Position numbers and translations under genes: made by a program. A stretch of DNA of 19,148 nucleotides from assembly GCA_028287665.1 (NCBI GenBank), contig JAQBPF010000355.1, positions 1-19,148 on the forward strand. Reading direction: 5' to 3'. This document shows, one piece after another, positions 1 to 7,291 of this stretch (positions are counted from its first letter, which is position 1; each line of letters opens with the position of its first letter). The notes beneath the pieces are model-generated. The model had not been told where the DNA came from, made no database searches, and saw only the letters and a program-made list of their open reading frames with translations. This DNA is from Deinococcus sp. (lineage in GTDB: Bacteria; Deinococcota; Deinococci; Deinococcales; Deinococcaceae).

Positions 1-248
1 ATGGCGATATCGAGTTCGCCGGTGCCCAGAGCGTTCATGTTGAATACGCTGCCGCCTGTGCTGCGGGCGTTGGCACGCACGCCACTGCCCGAATCGTTGA
101 TCATTTTGGCCATGCCGGTGGCGACAGGAAAGTACACGCCGGTGGTGCTGCCCGATCCGATGGTCAGAATGGTGTTGCCCTGGGCAAAGGCGACGGCGGC
201 GGTACCAAGAAGCAGCAAGGTCGAGACGGTCTTCATAGACTTTTTCAT
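1..248 (-). CDS. TAXI family TRAP transporter solute-binding protein (N-terminal part)
   Basis: This is the first ~82 codons of a gene that runs off the left edge. Translation of the minus strand gives a signal peptide (MKKSMKTVSTLLLLG, then ...AVAFAQG, likely cleaved after AFA). The mature start has the TAXI-family pattern: TIGSGSTTGVYFPVATGMAK, then an ARSTGGS motif and GTGELDIA. TAXI proteins are periplasmic receptors that deliver substrates such as glutamate or other organic acids to a fused TRAP permease; the permease would lie outside the window. The ATG at 248 is preceded by a good Shine-Dalgarno (GGAAGGA, plus-strand 255-261), so this gene is leadered, unlike many neighbours. The substrate cannot be told. 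Family assignment is firm although only the N-terminal part is visible. Confidence 0.85.
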   Translation of the reverse strand, partial: MKKSMKTVSTLLLLGTAAVAFAQGNTILTIGSGSTTGVYFPVATGMAKMINDSGSGVRANARSTGGSVFNMNALGTGELDIA

Positions 249-551
249 GTGGATTCCTTCCGGTGGCCGACTGAATCTTCGCCACACGAACACGTTGAGA
301 ATGGCGGAATATTAGCACAGTCTAAAAATGCGCCCGCATTCGTGGTCATTCGCCTCGGCACGCAGCAGCTGTTTGGCCGTGGCATGCCCTCTACTTCCAT
401 CTTGAGACTGTTCAGCGATCTGAACCACGCCCGAACGGAACATTAGCGCACTTCCTGCAAAATGTTAAAATATTCCTAGACAAAGTGCAGATTGGCGCAT
501 AGAGGGCCGGATAAAACCACCTGGATTCATGCCGACCTGTCGGGCTCTGGC
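249..551. other. Intergenic leader/promoter region upstream of the TAXI gene
   Basis: About 300 bases without a convincing gene. It contains a plausible minus-strand promoter (440-468). It also holds a small inverted repeat at 327-340 (AATGC-GGGC-GCATT on the minus strand) that runs into T residues, so it could be a weak attenuator or terminator. The right part (450-480) is noticeably A+T-rich for this genome. A 65-codon plus-strand frame (249-446) has no recognisable features and I do not call it. Confidence 0.5.
440..468 (-). promoter_or_regulatory. Putative promoter for the TAXI receptor gene
   Basis: On the minus strand there is TTAACA (463-468), a 17-base spacer, then TAATGT (440-445), a good match to a -35/-10 pair. 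Transcription would start near 433 and give a leader of about 185 bases before the ATG at 248. Pattern only; no expression data. Confidence 0.4.
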
Positions 552-1805
552 TCAGGCGTCCCGCCGCAGTTTGCCGCAGCGCCACCAGGCCGCCAGACAG
601 AAGGCTGCGCTCAGAAGAAATACAGGTGTGTAGCCAGCTGCATCAGCCACCAGCCCGCCCAGGACCGGGGCAAAGAGCGCCGCGCCCACCAGGGTATTCA
701 GCGTGCCGATATAGCGGCTGCGGGCGTGGGCAGGAGCGATGTTGAGCAGATGGTTGGTGTGGCCCAGGTTAAACCCCTGCGCCGCTACACTCGACAGAAT
801 GAATACCCCCAGATAAGCCCAGGCATTCCAGCCCAACGCTCCGACCAGCAGGGCGTACAGCGGGGCCAGGGCGGCAAATACGCTGGCGTACCGGATGATT
901 CGCCGCGATCCCTTGCGCTCTGCCACCCGCTGCCACACCAGATTGGACAGAGGCGCAGCCCCGGTCAGAGCCATGACGAAAATGCCCAGGGCGGCGGCTG
1001 GAAAGTGCAGCTCGCGCAGGGCGAATACGGCATAGAACGGCTCGGCCATGCTGGCCCCCGCCAGCAGCAGGCGCACACTCAGAAAGGCCCGAAAATGTGG
1101 GTCACGCAGGGTCTCGGGAATGGCGCGCACTTCTGCCCTGACGCCCTCGGCAGGCAGCGGAGGATCGGGTGGTTCGGTCAGGCGGCCAAACAGCCCGTAC
1201 CCCACGCTATAGGCCGCTGTGCCCAGTGCAAAAATCAGCGCGTAATCGTAGGGGAAGGCCAGGCCGGACCCCAGAATCCAGCGCACCAGCAATCCCGCCC
1301 CAAAAGCCAGCAGCCCCCCGTACAGGTTGCGGGTGCCAAAAAATCGCGCCCGTTTTTCCGTAGGCACCGTTTTGCTGATCACTTCCAAAAAGGGGAGACC
1401 CGACACCCCCGAAGCCAGGGCATTGACCAGCATGGCCAGCACAAAAAGCGTGAGGCACAGCACGGGCATCTGCCACAGCAGGGCTGCCACCAGGATCATA
1501 GAAACGTAGCTGAGCGTGCGGACCAGCGCCGCTGAACGGTAGACGGGCAACTTGAGAGGCAGGCTGCGAACCCGTGCGGCCACGATCAGTTGCGGCAGCA
1601 TCCACCCGCCGCCCGCGATAGCCGGAAGCAGCCCGATCACGGCATTGGGGGCCCCTAACCGGGCGGCGAACCCTGCCACCACCACCGTCACGTTAAAAAA
1701 GCCGTCGCCCGTAAAAACGAACCAGCCGTTCAGGATACCCAGCCGCCCGTTGCGGTCCCAACCCCGAAACAGATTGATGCCCCGGCCTGCACGGTTCGCG
1801 CTCAC
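552..1805 (-). CDS. MFS family transporter
   Basis: A 417-residue integral membrane protein with about 12 hydrophobic segments, the usual size and layout for the major facilitator superfamily. Typical loops are visible, such as the basic stretch after helix 2 (VAARVRSLPLKLP) and the central cytoplasmic loop around residues 195-225, rich in Pro/Glu/Arg. No drug- or sugar-specific motif is recognisable, so the substrate is unknown. The start is a GTG only 4 bases after the stop of the ClC gene, with a G-rich stretch (GCCGGGGGCC) about 10 bases before it in the end of that gene. The two are therefore very likely co-transcribed and translationally coupled. I see no strong terminator after it. Confidence 0.85.
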   Translation of the reverse strand: MSANRAGRGINLFRGWDRNGRLGILNGWFVFTGDGFFNVTVVVAGFAARLGAPNAVIGLLPAIAGGGWMLPQLIVAARVRSLPLKLPVYRSAALVRTLSYVSMILVAALLWQMPVLCLTLFVLAMLVNALASGVSGLPFLEVISKTVPTEKRARFFGTRNLYGGLLAFGAGLLVRWILGSGLAFPYDYALIFALGTAAYSVGYGLFGRLTEPPDPPLPAEGVRAEVRAIPETLRDPHFRAFLSVRLLLAGASMAEPFYAVFALRELHFPAAALGIFVMALTGAAPLSNLVWQRVAERKGSRRIIRYASVFAALAPLYALLVGALGWNAWAYLGVFILSSVAAQGFNLGHTNHLLNIAPAHARSRYIGTLNTLVGAALFAPVLGGLVADAAGYTPVFLLSAAFCLAAWWRCGKLRRDA

Positions 1806-1809
1806 TCGG

Positions 1810-3504
1810 CTAGGCCCCCGGCAACCTGAGCACGCCTTCCAGCGCAGCGTAGGCGTCGGGGCGGGCCAAAAAGACCAGTTCGTCGTCGGTGGTCAGCAGC
1901 AGTTCGGGCCGGGGCAGCCGCACGGTTCCGTCGCGCACGATGCCCACCACTTCTACCCCTGGAGGCAGAGAAAGTACGCTGAGCCGAGCGCCGCGCCAGC
2001 TGGGCGGCACCCCCCGGCGGTACAGTTCCCGCTCTATGGCCGTGGGGGCAGAGGACACTTCGGCCTCTGCAGCGTCATCGGGTTTGGGGGCGTCAAATGG
2101 AGTGGCCGGGGCGTCGGGCAGGCGGCGAGGAATAAAGCGCACGCCGTCGGGAAGCTGAGGCACGGTGGCCCCGGCATGAACCGCGCTTGCCGCCCGCGAT
2201 CTGGCCTGACCGGGAACCAGCCCCGATTCGCCGCTGAGAGCGTGCGCCACCCCAGCCGTCAGCAGGGCCACGGGAAGCAGCGCGTCACCGCCCCATGCCA
2301 CGGCCAGCAGCGCGGCGGCCACCGGAACATTCAGGGTGACGGTGACGTAGGCCACCATGCCCACCAGCGCCGCCACTGCCGGATCAAGGCCCAGAAAGCT
2401 GCCCAGTCCCACGCCCAGCAGGCCGCCGACCCCGACCGATGGCAGCACGCCGCCCCCAAAGGCTATCCGGGCTCCCAGCGCCAGCAGCAGCCAGCGCCAC
2501 AGCCCCCCGCCCAGCGCCTCTGATCCCAGGAAGCCTGAAGCACCCAGCTGCACCCAGCCTGTGCCGTCGCCCAGCACCGCAGAGGTGCCAATGGTTCCCA
2601 GCGCGCCCAATTCTGTGGTGCCTGCCCAGGCGATGGCTGCCGTCAATAGCCCAAACACAGCGCCCAATGCAGGCCGCAGCCGTCCACTGGACCACTGCTG
2701 AGGAATGGCGCGGAAGGCGAACAGGGACAACCAACCCAGGAGGGTGACGGCCAGAATAATCCCCGCCACTTCCGGCAACTGCGCCGCTGAAGGAGCCTGC
2801 ACATCGGCGATGCTGAACAGCGGCTGAAACCCGAAGGCCAGTCCGTACACGGCGTAGGCGGCCACTGAGGCCAGCACGCAGGGCATCAGCACTTCAAATT
2901 CAAATTCGAAGCGGCGGTAAAGCACTTCTGCAATCAGAACAGCGGCGGCCAGAGGGGCGTGGAGTACGGCTCCCAGGGCGGCTGCCGCGCCTGCCAGTGT
3001 CAGTGTGCGGACTTCGACCGAATCCAGCCGCGTGATTCGGCCCAGCAGCCGCGTGCCCAATTGCCCGACCATCGTAAAGGCCGAGTCGCGCCCCACCAGC
3101 AGCCCCGCGCCGTGGCCCAGCAGTGTTCCGGCCAACGTGCGGAGTTGTATCGCCAGTCCGGGCCACTGCCCACGGGCATGGTAGCCGCGCACCAGCTGCG
3201 AAAGGGGATCGTCACTGTTGGCCGGAATCAGCCACGCATAGGCCGCGCCCACCAGCGGTAAGGTCAACAGGCCCCAGGGCAGGGCCGTGCCAAAGGCCAT
3301 CAACAGGCCGCCTTCGCCCGGTGTGCCCGGCGGCGAGTACCCGGTCAGTTGTGCGCCCAGCGACAACAAAGCGTCGAGTGCCAGCCGCAGCAAAATACAC
3401 AGTCCGCCCACCAGCCCGCCCAGCAGCACACTGAGGACCACCACGCGGCCCGTCTCCAAGCGGGTTAACACGGCACGTGGCAGGGGGGAACGCATCGGCA
3501 GCAT
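1810..3504 (-). CDS. ClC-family chloride channel/transporter with C-terminal TrkA-C-like domain
   Basis: A 564-residue membrane protein. The ClC core spans roughly residues 20-430. It includes AAALGAVLHAPLAAAVLIAE followed by LYRRFEFEFEVLMP (residues ~173-208), characteristic of ClC proteins, and GGGVLPSVGVGGLLG (350-364), which matches the conserved GGxFxPSL anion-binding loop. The segment that normally reads GREGP is VGRDSAFTMVGQLG (137-150), so the gating Glu is replaced by Asp140. A linker (~435-495) leads to a soluble domain ending GVEVVGIVRDGTVRLP...DDELVFLARP, which resembles an RCK/TrkA-C ligand-binding domain. ClC proteins move chloride (or fluoride/nitrate) across the inner membrane as channels or H+ antiporters. 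The ATG at 3504 lacks a clear Shine-Dalgarno. A second ATG at 3495 sits 7 bases after a TACCAT box and is an alternative leaderless start. It is the first gene of a pair with the MFS gene. Confidence 0.88.
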   Translation of the reverse strand: MLPMRSPLPRAVLTRLETGRVVVLSVLLGGLVGGLCILLRLALDALLSLGAQLTGYSPPGTPGEGGLLMAFGTALPWGLLTLPLVGAAYAWLIPANSDDPLSQLVRGYHARGQWPGLAIQLRTLAGTLLGHGAGLLVGRDSAFTMVGQLGTRLLGRITRLDSVEVRTLTLAGAAAALGAVLHAPLAAAVLIAEVLYRRFEFEFEVLMPCVLASVAAYAVYGLAFGFQPLFSIADVQAPSAAQLPEVAGIILAVTLLGWLSLFAFRAIPQQWSSGRLRPALGAVFGLLTAAIAWAGTTELGALGTIGTSAVLGDGTGWVQLGASGFLGSEALGGGLWRWLLLALGARIAFGGGVLPSVGVGGLLGVGLGSFLGLDPAVAALVGMVAYVTVTLNVPVAAALLAVAWGGDALLPVALLTAGVAHALSGESGLVPGQARSRAASAVHAGATVPQLPDGVRFIPRRLPDAPATPFDAPKPDDAAEAEVSSAPTAIERELYRRGVPPSWRGARLSVLSLPPGVEVVGIVRDGTVRLPRPELLLTTDDELVFLARPDAYAALEGVLRLPGA

Positions 3505-3606
3505 GGTAGCTCAAGTCGTGTATGTGGGGGCCGGTTCTCTGCACTCTGTGTGCCAAAAGCTTGATCTTGCCGTGGGCCGGAGAGGATTCGGTGCCAGTGA
3601 AGGCAA

Positions 3607-3656
3607 CCTGGAGCCGCCGCAATCGAACAGGCCACACTCTCATGCGGCGGTTCAGG
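3607..3656. repeat. Long imperfect inverted repeat (hairpin) between DUF4388 gene and ClC gene
   Basis: GAGCCGCCGCA (3611-3621) pairs with TGCGGCGGTTC (3643-3653) over 11 bases with one G-T pair, around a 21-base loop. CCTG/AGG can extend the stem with a bulge. It lies about 100 bases beyond the DUF4388 stop and about 105 bases before the ClC start, with no T-run on either side. It could be a rho-type or weak terminator, or a member of a dispersed small repeat family; the sequence alone does not decide. Confidence 0.5.
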
Positions 3657-3755
3657 CCACTCCGGTGTATTCAAGTTGCTGAACGTAGAAAAGGCGCATC
3701 TGATGCATTTCCTTTTCTTGAAAACGGAGCTTCAAGGAAACGCCCCGGCTCTGGT

Positions 3756-4511
3756 TCACAGGCTCAGAGGTCGGTCAGGCGGCGCTTCCGCTGGACTGGT
3801 GCCCAGTTGGCGTTGCAGGTTCTGTTCCCAGATCAGGTCGCGCATGACCCAACCGCTGCCCGGAAACCGCAGGCCCAGCCTGAGTTCACCCAGCAGATAC
3901 TCGCGCACATCGTTCAGAGAAAAGCCCTGCTCGACAAGTTGGCCCAGATTGACTTCGCCGTCCAGTGCACGGGCAATGGGGTGAATCTCTGCGCGTTTGC
4001 CGCCGGGCCGCAGGCGCAGGCCAAACCACGCGTACCGCTCAGTGGCGGTTACCTTGCCTTCTTTGACCGCTTCGGCGACTTGCTGGGCCACCTGAAACAG
4101 CGGCAGATCGGCCTGTCTGGCGGCGGCACGCACACTGCGGCCCTGGGCCTCGTTGAACAGGTTGATGTTGCCCTGAAACACGCGGCTGGGACTGCCGATG
4201 ATGGCGCAGATCTGGGTCCATTCATCGCTGGCCCGCGCCCAGTCGGTCATAAAATGATCGTAGGGCCCCAGCGCGGTGCCCGTGACGGGTTTGAGCTCAA
4301 AGGCAAAGGTGCCGTTGTCGGGCAGCATCGGGCTGGCATGAATGGCGTCTACGCCCAGCCAGTCCAGAATGCCGCCTGCCACGATTTCGCCCTCAACATA
4401 GGCAACGGTGTAGGGCACCTCGGATTTCACCTCAAGGACGCCCGTCTGGCGGGTTCCGTTGATGAGTTCCATGATGCCGATAAGAGGAAGGTCTGAGAGG
4501 AGGCCCTGCAT
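3756..4511 (-). CDS. DUF4388 domain-containing protein
   Basis: A 251-residue soluble protein without signal peptide or membrane segment. Residues ~1-105 (MQGLLSDLPLIGIMELIN, GVLEVKS, VAYVEGEIVAG, then FAFELKPV) follow the DUF4388 pattern, a small domain found in bacterial regulators related to the PatA N-terminus and often linked to gliding or polarity signalling. The remainder (~110-251) is mostly predicted helical and has no motif I recognise. A TACACT box lies 10 bases before the ATG, so the mRNA would have almost no leader. It appears to stand alone between the metabolite-repair gene and the ClC gene. Function unknown; the domain call is by pattern. Confidence 0.75.
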   Translation of the reverse strand: MQGLLSDLPLIGIMELINGTRQTGVLEVKSEVPYTVAYVEGEIVAGGILDWLGVDAIHASPMLPDNGTFAFELKPVTGTALGPYDHFMTDWARASDEWTQICAIIGSPSRVFQGNINLFNEAQGRSVRAAARQADLPLFQVAQQVAEAVKEGKVTATERYAWFGLRLRPGGKRAEIHPIARALDGEVNLGQLVEQGFSLNDVREYLLGELRLGLRFPGSGWVMRDLIWEQNLQRQLGTSPAEAPPDRPLSL

Positions 4512-4521
4512 GAATGGGCTC

Positions 4522-4527
4522 AGTGTA
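4522..4527 (-). promoter_or_regulatory. -10 box of DUF4388 gene (near-leaderless)
   Basis: TACACT on the minus strand, 10 bases before the ATG at 4511. With a normal start about 7 bases downstream, the leader would be only 3-4 bases. No good -35 is visible. Confidence 0.5.
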
Positions 4528-4641
4528 GCGGCTGGCGCGGGCCATGCGTGTGGCCTGCTTACAGACCTCAGGCTTAAGTCAGTGGGGGGGAGAAGCTGGT
4601 GGCCTCTGCCGGAGGTTGATCCGTCCAGGTTCTCCCCGCCT

Positions 4642-6108
4642 TCAGGCCGAGGTCAAGTTCAGCCAGGCTGCCCCGAGTTCCGCACTGACATCGCTGGCGC
4701 TGAGGCCGTAACCGTGCTGCGCTCCGGCCCGTTCGCCTGCTGCCGCGTGCAGGGTGACGGCACACAGAGCGGCCTGCGGGGCCGCCAACCCCTGCCCCAG
4801 CAGCGCGGCCACCACACCGGCCAGGGTATCGCCCATGCCCGCGCTGCCCATGCCCGGATGTCCGCCCCGACTGACCTGTAGGCCGCCGCTGTGGGCCACC
4901 ACGCTGGGGCCGCCCTTCAGGATCACCGTGCCGCCGTAGAGGTCGTGCAGGGCGCGGGCCGCCGTCAATGGATCGCGGGCGACCTCGGCCACCGAGCTGC
5001 CCAGCATTCTGGCCGCCTCGCCGGGATGCGGTGTCCAGACACAGCCAGCGTGCCCCAGTCCAGCCAACTCGGGCTGAAGGGCATCGGCATCCAGCACACA
5101 CGGCACGCCCCAGGTCAGCACCCTGCGGGCCAGTGTGGCTGCCTCTGGTCCCAGGCCCATGCCGAGGCATACCGCATCGGGGGCGCCGTGACTGAAGGCG
5201 TCGGCCAACGCTGCGGCCAGATCGGCGTGTTGCCGGATCATCAGTTCGGGCATGACCAGGGGCACCTGTGCCGACGAATACACCGTGACCAGGCCTGCCC
5301 CGGCCCGCAGCGCCCCCATACTGGCCAACGCCGCTGCCCCCGTGGTGCCGGGATGGCCGCCCACCACCCAGACCCGCCCGGCTGTGCCTTTGTGGGCGTC
5401 ACCAGAGCGCACGGGCAACAGCCGCGCCACATCTGCCCGCGTGGGCCGGGTGGCCAGGGCTTCTGCCTGCGCCCAATGAAGCGGCAGGCGCAGGGCGGCC
5501 AACCTGATCTGTCCGGCCCGGTGCGCCGCTGGGCCAAACAGCAGCGCCGTTTTGAGTCCAGAAAGCGTGACGGTCAGCGCGGCCTGCACTGCCTCGCCCG
5601 GAACATCGGCGCGGGTGGCGTCCAGGCCGCTGGGCAGGTCAATAGACAGCACCGGTCGGCCAGAGGCATTCACCGCCGCCACGATTTCGGCCAGCGCAGG
5701 CCGCAGCGGTGGCGTAAAGCCTGTTCCCAGCAGGCCGTCTACGATCACCGCCGCCGTTCTGGATTCCCGCGCCACTGCTGCCGCACTCAGCGCGGACACC
5801 CTGACACTCACTGCTCCCAGCCGTTTGCGGTTGGTCCGGGTCAGGGGGTGCCGGGCCGGGGCCGCCAGTACCCGGACCTCTCTTCCCAGTGCGGCCAGAT
5901 GCCGGGCAGCCACCAGGGCGTCTCCGCCGTTGGCCCCGCTGCCTGCCAGCAACAGCACCACTCCGACCAGCATGGCGTCCTGTACGGCGTCGGCCACTGC
6001 CCGTCCCGCTTCCTCCATGGCCAGATCAAGCAGGCCCGCCCGCGTCAACCGGGCGTCCAGCGCCTGCACGCCTGCAGGAGACAGAACCGGTTCGGCTGCC
6101 GGGTTCAT
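4642..6108 (-). CDS. nnr: Bifunctional NAD(P)HX epimerase / ADP-dependent NAD(P)HX dehydratase
   Basis: A ~488-residue two-domain protein that repairs hydrated NADH/NADPH. The N-terminal YjeF_N-type epimerase domain (~1-210) has the GSGANGGDALVAARHLA loop (from ~56), a DGLLGTG motif and DLPSGLDA. The C-terminal NnrD-type, ribokinase-like dehydratase domain (~215-488) starts at KGTAGRVWVVGGHPGTTGAA. It also has TPHPGEAARML, KGGPSVV and the GSAGMGDTLAGVVAALLGQG catalytic/nucleotide loop. The order and length are typical for the fused enzyme. I prefer the ATG at 6108: it lies 1 base after the stop of the TPR gene, with GGTGGG about 8 bases before it. A GTG at 6126 in the same frame would overlap that gene. 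Co-transcription with the upstream TPR gene is likely. Confidence 0.93.
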   Translation of the reverse strand: MNPAAEPVLSPAGVQALDARLTRAGLLDLAMEEAGRAVADAVQDAMLVGVVLLLAGSGANGGDALVAARHLAALGREVRVLAAPARHPLTRTNRKRLGAVSVRVSALSAAAVARESRTAAVIVDGLLGTGFTPPLRPALAEIVAAVNASGRPVLSIDLPSGLDATRADVPGEAVQAALTVTLSGLKTALLFGPAAHRAGQIRLAALRLPLHWAQAEALATRPTRADVARLLPVRSGDAHKGTAGRVWVVGGHPGTTGAAALASMGALRAGAGLVTVYSSAQVPLVMPELMIRQHADLAAALADAFSHGAPDAVCLGMGLGPEAATLARRVLTWGVPCVLDADALQPELAGLGHAGCVWTPHPGEAARMLGSSVAEVARDPLTAARALHDLYGGTVILKGGPSVVAHSGGLQVSRGGHPGMGSAGMGDTLAGVVAALLGQGLAAPQAALCAVTLHAAAGERAGAQHGYGLSASDVSAELGAAWLNLTSA

Positions 6109-6109
6109 C

Positions 6110-7096
6110 TCAGCCGCCCACCGCACTGCGGAAGATCAGCACCACGATGATCAGTGCCGCGGCCAGCAAGACCCAGCGAACGGCCCGCAATTTGGGATTG
6201 GCCCTGAACTGTTCCCGCATGTCTTCCCGCGTTTCTTGCTGAGAACGGCGCACGCCCAGGCGTTGAGCACGCCGGATAGCGCCGACCGATTCGTAGACTT
6301 TGCCCTGCCGCCGCAGCGCCACGCCCAGATTGTGGTGCGCGCCCTCGTAATCGGGGGCCAATTTAAGCACCTCTCGGTAGCACACCTCGGCGTCGGCGGG
6401 GCGGCCTGCTTCCAGATCCAGGTTGCCCAGGTTCATCAGCGCCCGGTAGTGGCCCGGATCAAGGCGGCGGGCGTCTTCAAAGGCTGTCCGGGCGGGTTCA
6501 GGTTCCTCGCGGAGGGCGTGCAGCACCCCCAGCGCGTTGTAGGCCTCGGCCTGTGTCAGCGGGTGGGTATGGGCAGGCCGCAGAATCTCACTGAGTTCGC
6601 CGGGGTCGGCCACCCCGCTGCCTGCCTCCAGCGCCGTCAGCCCCTGATTCAGCACTTCTGGGGCTGCCAATGATCTCAGTAGCGCCATTTCTCCGACCAG
6701 GGCCGCCGTCTCGCCTCCCTTGAGCGCCTCGATATAACTGCCCAGGGCCCGCCGCGCCGCAGGATATTTGCGGGCACGCACGTCGTCCTGCACGGCCACC
6801 AGCGCCACCAACGCCGCGAACACGTCGGGCGGCGCGGGCAGCAGATGGGCCGCCGCCTGCGCCCGGCGCCACTCGCCGCTGCGGGCAAAAGGTTTCCAGT
6901 CCAGGGTGGGTGGGGCGGCGGTGGCAGCAAAGGAGGCCGGTTCAGAGGGTGCGGATGTGGACAGCACCGAATCAGAGGGCGCGGCAGCGTCGGAGGGCAG
7001 AAGTCCGGACTCGGGAGGCACCGACACAGCGGCGTCGGTGGGCGGCCCGTCGTCCGGCACAGCAGAGAGAACGCCCTTACGGGCAGGATCGGTCAT
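6110..7096 (-). CDS. TPR-repeat protein with C-terminal membrane anchor
   Basis: A 328-residue protein. Residues 1-65 are a low-complexity Ser/Ala/Pro/Asp-rich region. Three tetratricopeptide repeats are visible at ~183-280 (EAYNALGVLHALREEPE, then ALMNLGNLDLEAGRPADAE, then GAHHNLGVALRRQGKVYES), and a single membrane helix lies at ~307-323 (VLLAAALIIVVLIF). TPRs are protein-protein interaction scaffolds, so an adaptor role at the membrane is likely; partner unknown. The frame stays open to 7261, but the ATG at 7096 is preceded 6 bases away by a perfect TATACT box, which supports a leaderless start there. The stop abuts the NAD(P)HX repair gene. Confidence 0.8.
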   Translation of the reverse strand: MTDPARKGVLSAVPDDGPPTDAAVSVPPESGLLPSDAAAPSDSVLSTSAPSEPASFAATAAPPTLDWKPFARSGEWRRAQAAAHLLPAPPDVFAALVALVAVQDDVRARKYPAARRALGSYIEALKGGETAALVGEMALLRSLAAPEVLNQGLTALEAGSGVADPGELSEILRPAHTHPLTQAEAYNALGVLHALREEPEPARTAFEDARRLDPGHYRALMNLGNLDLEAGRPADAEVCYREVLKLAPDYEGAHHNLGVALRRQGKVYESVGAIRRAQRLGVRRSQQETREDMREQFRANPKLRAVRWVLLAAALIIVVLIFRSAVGG

Positions 7097-7102
7097 GCGG
7101 GC

Positions 7103-7110
7103 AGTATACT
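7103..7110. promoter_or_regulatory. Palindromic -10 element (AGTATACT) between TPR gene and rsmA
   Basis: On the minus strand TATACT (7103-7108) sits 6 bases before the ATG of the TPR gene. Because AGTATACT is its own reverse complement, the plus strand also reads TATACT (7105-7110), facing rsmA. No clear -35 is seen for either direction. Confidence 0.55.
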
Positions 7111-7291
7111 GACGCCGCTCGGCAGACCTGAGATTCCTGAGGCGGTCCTTCCAGACTGCCCGTTCTCTGAGGCGCTGACCCCCCAAGCGGCCCGAGGGTG
7201 ACAGGGTGACTGCCCGCATGACAGCCGCCCGCTGTCCCTGCTGCCCTCCGGCCCGCCCCACCAGATGTGCCCCTATTGGAGACGTTTTCCC

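Noticed and set aside
492..1535. Long plus-strand open frame (347 codons) opposite the MFS gene
   Set aside because: The minus strand encodes a convincing 12-helix transporter; this frame is a Gln/Pro/Arg-rich complement without motifs.
3713..3752. Inverted repeat TTTCCTT/AAGGAAA just after the DUF4388 stop as a terminator
   Set aside because: The stem is A-T rich, competes with an alternative CTTGAA/TTCAAG pairing, and has no T-run on the transcript side; too weak to call.
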